Source of the DNA: Pseudomonas sp. MN1F
GTDB lineage: Bacteria > Pseudomonadota > Gammaproteobacteria > Pseudomonadales > Pseudomonadaceae
Direction of reading: 5' to 3'
Assembly (NCBI RefSeq): GCF_009391885.1
Contig: NZ_VZII01000051.1
Coordinates: 1-64,000 of the forward strand
Length of the DNA: 64,000 nt
The notes below the pieces were generated by a model. The model was not told the DNA's origin and did not search any database. It worked only from the letters and a program-made list of their open reading frames with translations. The translations under genes were made by a program, and so were the position numbers. Shown here piece after piece: positions 60,945-64,000 of the stretch (within the stretch, counting starts at the first letter, position 1; each line of letters opens with the position of its first letter).

Positions 60945-62072
60945 TCACTTGGCTTCCACCTGCTTGATCGCCAGCACGTCCTTCGGCGTGACCATGTCGC
61001 CCTTGTTGTTGCCCCAGGCGTTGCGCTCGTAGGTGACCACGGCGGCGATGTCGACTTCCGAGAGCTGCTTGCCGAACGCGGCCATCGCCGTGCCCGGGCG
61101 GCCGTGGAATACCACGCTCAGGTGCTCTTCCTTCGGCCCGGTGGCCACTTTCGAGCCCTTGAGCGCCGGGAACATGGGTGGCAGGCCCTGGCCTTCGGCC
61201 TGGTGACAGGCCACGCAGGTGGTGTGATAGACCTTGTCGCCACGCTCGACCAGCTCTTCGAGGGTCCAATCCTTGCTGGTCAGTTCCTTGAGCTTGGCTG
61301 CCTCGGCCTTGCGCTCGCCGAGCCAGGTGTCGTAGTCGGCCTTGGACTTGACCTCGACCACCACCGGCATGAAGCCGTGGTCCTTGCCGCACAGCTCGGT
61401 GCACTGGCCGCGGTAGAGGCCGGGCTTCTCGATGCGGGTCCAGGCTTCGTTGACGAAGCCGGGGATGGCGTCACGCTTGACCGCAAAGGCCGGCACCCAC
61501 CAGGAGTGGATGACGTCGGCGGCGGTCACCAGGAAGCGCACCTTGGCACCCACCGGCAGCACCAGCGGCTGGTCGACTTCAAGCAGGTAGTGCTCGTCCT
61601 TGGGTGCCTTGTTGTGGATCTGATCGGCGGGGGTGGCCAGGTTGCTGAAGAACTCCACGTCCTGGCCCAGGTATTTGTAGTGCCACTTCCACTGGTAACC
61701 GGTGACCTGGATGTCGATGTCCGATTCACTGGCGTCGTAGATGTCGATCAGGGTCTTGGTGGCCGGAATGGCCATGGCCACGAGGATCAGGAAAGGGACG
61801 ATGGTCCAGAGGATTTCCACCCAGGTGTGCTCGTGGAAATGCGCGGGCTGCTGGCCGGTAGAACGGCGGTGGATGACCATGGACCAGAACATCGCACCGA
61901 ATACCACGATGCCGATGATCACGCAGATCCAGAAGATCGTCATGTGCAGGTCGAACACGGCGTTGGAGACTTCCGTCGCCCCCGGGTGCATGTTCACGGT
62001 CCAGGCAGCGTTGGCCTGACCAAAAACCGACCACAACAGGAGGCCCATCCAGACATGTGGATGTCGCATCAT
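60945..62072 (-). CDS. ctaC: Cytochrome c oxidase subunit II with fused cytochrome c domain
   Basis: A 375-residue caa3-type subunit II. The signal peptide (VWMGLLLWSVFGQANA) is followed by two helices. The CuA domain at about 125-235 has SWWVPAFAVKRDAIPG and YRGQCTELCGKDHGFMPVVV (two Cys, His, Met). The C-terminal cytochrome c domain has CVACH at about residue 300 and axial methionine candidates. The extra heme lets it accept electrons directly. I chose ATG at 62072. It is the first gene of the oxidase operon. Confidence 0.96.
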   Translation of the reverse strand: MMRHPHVWMGLLLWSVFGQANAAWTVNMHPGATEVSNAVFDLHMTIFWICVIIGIVVFGAMFWSMVIHRRSTGQQPAHFHEHTWVEILWTIVPFLILVAMAIPATKTLIDIYDASESDIDIQVTGYQWKWHYKYLGQDVEFFSNLATPADQIHNKAPKDEHYLLEVDQPLVLPVGAKVRFLVTAADVIHSWWVPAFAVKRDAIPGFVNEAWTRIEKPGLYRGQCTELCGKDHGFMPVVVEVKSKADYDTWLGERKAEAAKLKELTSKDWTLEELVERGDKVYHTTCVACHQAEGQGLPPMFPALKGSKVATGPKEEHLSVVFHGRPGTAMAAFGKQLSEVDIAAVVTYERNAWGNNKGDMVTPKDVLAIKQVEAK

Positions 62073-62123
62073 TGCGGGTTCCCCTTCTCGTTCTTGTAGT
62101 CCCGGAGGCGTGGCCTGCGGCAA

Positions 62124-62440
62124 GAGGGAACGGCGGTCAAGACTGCCTGGCTTCGACGACCGAGCCCCTGCAAAAGCAGTCGGGCCTCATCAACGAATCA
62201 CGTTCAACGGGAGTATAGACAGCGACCAACGGCACGCAACGACGCTGGCAAAATGAACTTCAAGAAATAGGGAAAAGGCTGCAAAAGCCCGGGCTTGATG
62301 GGTTATGGCAAAATAATGGCACCGCGATATACCTAACTGCGCACACGTTTGCGAGGTTTATAACAAATGCGTCTTAGGTATTCTGTATACCGAGCTAACT
62401 TAGTGTCTTCCGTTTGAAACGTCTTGTCCCTGGAGTTGTC
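62124..62440. promoter_or_regulatory. Divergent promoter region of the oxidase operon and the 214-residue protein gene
   Basis: About 370 bp separate the two divergent starts. The half nearest 62441 is AT-rich and holds the inverted repeat GGTAT-N5-ATACC at 62377-62391. I could not find a convincing Anr box or sigma-54 site. The GGAG site for 62441 is visible. Confidence 0.45.
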
Positions 62441-63085
62441 ATGAACATCGCTGCTGTACGCGAGCAAATTAGCCAAGCCCACGATCACGAAGGCCGCACC
62501 GGCCAACTGAAAGAGCGTCTCGAGCTGCAACTGCCTCACCTGCACCCCTCGATCCAACTGCCTGAGCAGGACGCCCAGGGTACTTTGGCGCGCTTCGTCA
62601 GCGCTTACATCAATCAGGTTCCGGAGCTGCTGGAAGCCGCCCACACCGTGGCCCGCGAAGCGGGGATCGAATCCCAGATCAAGCCTGTGCTGAAAATTGC
62701 CGAGGCCTATTTCCTGCAGCCACCGAGCGTGATGCAGGGGCATGTGGGCCTGGATTGCCTGCTGGACGAGGCCTACCTGGCGCACCGCCTGGTCGAGGAA
62801 GTCAACGACCTGTACATCCGCCACTTCCAGCAACCCCTGATTCCGGTCGACACCACGGTGGCCAACCTGATCGCCCACCAGTTGATCGGCGAAACCTTCG
62901 CCAACCAGCTGGACGAGGTGGTGCACCATTCGGTGGACGAGATGCTGGACGACGAAAGCTTCGCCGCCGAGTCGGTGGAAGCCTATCGTGAAACCCTCAG
63001 CAGCCCGCAGACCGGCGATGCCTGGCGACGCTGGCCGTGCCTGTCGCGCCAGTTGAACGTGGAATTCGGCCAGGCCAGCGCCTGA
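62441..63085 (+). CDS. Conserved hypothetical protein beside the oxidase operon (PA0104-like)
   Basis: A 214-residue soluble protein, mainly helical, with no signal peptide or membrane helix. Acidic and histidine-rich segments stand out (LDCLLDEAYLAHRLVEEVNDLYIRHF and IAHQLIGETFANQLDEVVHHSVDEMLDDESF). The repeated E/D and H along one helix face resembles a metal- or hydroxyl-radical-type helical bundle, but no known motif is complete. The ATG at 62441 follows a GGAG site. Its place next to coxB is conserved in pseudomonads, which hints at a link to respiration or oxidative stress. Function unknown. Confidence 0.75.
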   Translation: MNIAAVREQISQAHDHEGRTGQLKERLELQLPHLHPSIQLPEQDAQGTLARFVSAYINQVPELLEAAHTVAREAGIESQIKPVLKIAEAYFLQPPSVMQGHVGLDCLLDEAYLAHRLVEEVNDLYIRHFQQPLIPVDTTVANLIAHQLIGETFANQLDEVVHHSVDEMLDDESFAAESVEAYRETLSSPQTGDAWRRWPCLSRQLNVEFGQASA

Positions 63086-63151
63086 TCTGCAGCGCGGGCG
63101 AGGGAAAGCGCTCCCGCTGCTGCCCCCCGCCTTCGATCATTACTGTCATCC

Positions 63152-63174
63152 GGCCGCCTCAGGGCGGCCTTTTC
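63152..63174 (+). terminator. Terminator after the 214-residue protein gene
   Basis: The stem GGCCGCC/GGCGGCC with a four-base loop is followed by TTTT, about 65 bp after the stop. It isolates the next gene at 63193. Confidence 0.85.
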
Positions 63175-63192
63175 CATTTCAAGGTGATGACA

Positions 63193-64000
63193 ATGACGAT
63201 CAGTAGAAACCGGATCTACACCGACCTGCTACGGGGCACCTATCGCACGATATGGGGCAACTGGGGGCTCAATCCCGCCATCAAGCCGGGCGCAGTCGGT
63301 ATCATCGATGCCGACTCCGGCGACTTCAAGCTTGTGGCCGAATGCCTGCCCGGCGTCGAGATCAGCAAGAACCAGCAAAGTCGCAAGTGGGACTTCAAGT
63401 CCACTGGCGTGACCTGCAGGAGTATCAACACCAGCGTCGCAGGGCTGATCTTCGACCCGAACACTGGTGCCGAGGTCAAACCTGATGCCACGCTGGAATG
63501 GTCCTTCGACAAGGAGAATTCCATCACCTCGGAATTCGCCATCAGCGGTGAACACACCGTCAGCAACCTTGCCATCCTGAACGACCAGTACGATTGGCTG
63601 CTCGCCCAGGCGCGCAATTTGAACATGGCGACCGGCGCCGGTATCTCCGAGGGGTTTGGCGTGGTGACTTCGGTCATCTACGCCAGCAGTGGCCTCAACG
63701 CAGTGTCGAAGAAGAGCAAAGCCAGCTTCACCGTCTCAGGTAGCGCAAGCGGCCTCAACCGCCTGCTTGGTGAGGACGGCATCAATGGCAAAGGCAAGGC
63801 AAGCTACGTGTTCAGCAGCAACTCCAGTGAAGTCGAGACGCATACCTTGCCGGCAAAAAGCGGTGAAGTGGCAACCGAACCGCTGCCCGTCGCCTATACC
63901 TTTGCCTCGTTCGCGGGCAGCCGAGTGCTGATTCCGAGCTGGGTCGGCAAGATCGGCGTGCTGAACCTGCTGGTGGATAGCAAGGCTTCGTCCTTCACCA
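63193..64000 (+). CDS. Truncated gene (3' end off the window), possible gasdermin-like pore-forming protein
   Basis: At least 269 residues, open to the window edge. ATG at 63193 has AAGG eight bases upstream (63187 is an alternative). No signal peptide or membrane helix. Features recalling gasdermins: a short N-terminal segment leading to IKPGAVGIIDADSGDFKL (compare the PGTV and FK segments of bacterial gasdermins); alternating beta-type SASFTVSGSASG and ASYVFSSNSSEVETHTL; and GFGVVTSVIYASSGLNAVSK in the middle, followed by LPVAYTFASFAG. No caspase-like protease is visible, but any partner would be outside the window. Codon use includes AGA, AGG and ATA near the start, unlike the neighbours. 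The family call is tentative; it could be another beta-rich toxin or defence protein. Confidence 0.35.
   Translation, partial: MTISRNRIYTDLLRGTYRTIWGNWGLNPAIKPGAVGIIDADSGDFKLVAECLPGVEISKNQQSRKWDFKSTGVTCRSINTSVAGLIFDPNTGAEVKPDATLEWSFDKENSITSEFAISGEHTVSNLAILNDQYDWLLAQARNLNMATGAGISEGFGVVTSVIYASSGLNAVSKKSKASFTVSGSASGLNRLLGEDGINGKGKASYVFSSNSSEVETHTLPAKSGEVATEPLPVAYTFASFAGSRVLIPSWVGKIGVLNLLVDSKASSFT

Overview
The window is a GC-rich chromosomal segment of a Pseudomonas, most likely from the P. putida group. I infer this from gene content and order that match, from memory, the P. putida PP_0103 to PP_0159 region and the P. aeruginosa polA-dsbA-dgcP-ampDh2-kinB/algB-gltP block. A REP-like palindrome, an Anr-type box and an AlgU-type promoter for an ErsA-like sRNA agree. 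I saw no insertion sequence, prophage, CRISPR array or tRNA. Nearly everything is core housekeeping; only the right edge looks accessory.

Layout. 1-330: minus-strand tandem promoters that fit the leader of an rRNA operon running off the left edge. 330-3823: glutarate/lysine catabolism (CoA-transferase, glutaryl-CoA dehydrogenase, divergent LysR regulator). 4247-7148: pntAA-pntAB-pntB proton-translocating transhydrogenase. 7335-8828: acetyl-CoA hydrolase/succinate CoA-transferase behind a perfect Anr/FNR box. 8849-12710: a DUF1127 gene flanked by arrays of an ACTGT/ACAGT motif, then three tandem secreted DUF2388 paralogues overlapping a large DUF4105 protein. 12764-20014: GFA enzyme, citrate transporter, TerC, Na/Pi-type transporter, M16 peptidase, DUF5924/DUF2914 membrane protein. 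20104-23590: a four-gene MCE lipid-transport operon. 23572-26273: SpmAB-type protein and GltP symporter. 27003-28976: Ivy lysozyme inhibitor operon and a triple-BON protein. 29187-36811: AlgB/KinB, a CSS-EAL phosphodiesterase, an AmpDh2-like amidase and the diguanylate cyclase DgcP. 36910-39586: nuclease-like protein, DsbA, cytochromes c4 and c5. 39711-44811: engB, the ErsA/Spot 42-like sRNA, polA, a DUF2782 gene, thrB. 44862-47867: znuA/zur-znuC-znuB. 47995-53616: lipoprotein, KatE, MetNIQ. 53680-62072: the aa3-type cytochrome c oxidase cluster with heme O/A synthesis, SCO, SURF1 and CtaG. 62441-64000: an unknown conserved protein and a truncated gene with gasdermin-like features.

The genes form coherent blocks. 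The cox block supplies structural subunits, heme A (CtaB, CtaA) and copper delivery (SCO, CtaG), and is fed by the c4/c5 cytochromes coded elsewhere in the window. The AlgU-type ErsA promoter, AlgB/KinB, DgcP, the EAL protein, AmpDh2, DsbA and Ivy make the middle of the window rich in envelope-stress and biofilm functions. The zinc genes form a self-contained regulon around Zur.

The most interesting candidates are (1) the truncated gene at 63193, which may be a bacterial gasdermin-like pore-former; (2) the DUF2388 triplet joined to a protein with both an HExxH motif and a His/Cys pair typical of DUF4105; (3) the motif arrays around the DUF1127 gene; and (4) the ErsA-like sRNA with its AlgU promoter. 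These rest on reading the sequence and recalled family knowledge; no database search was run.
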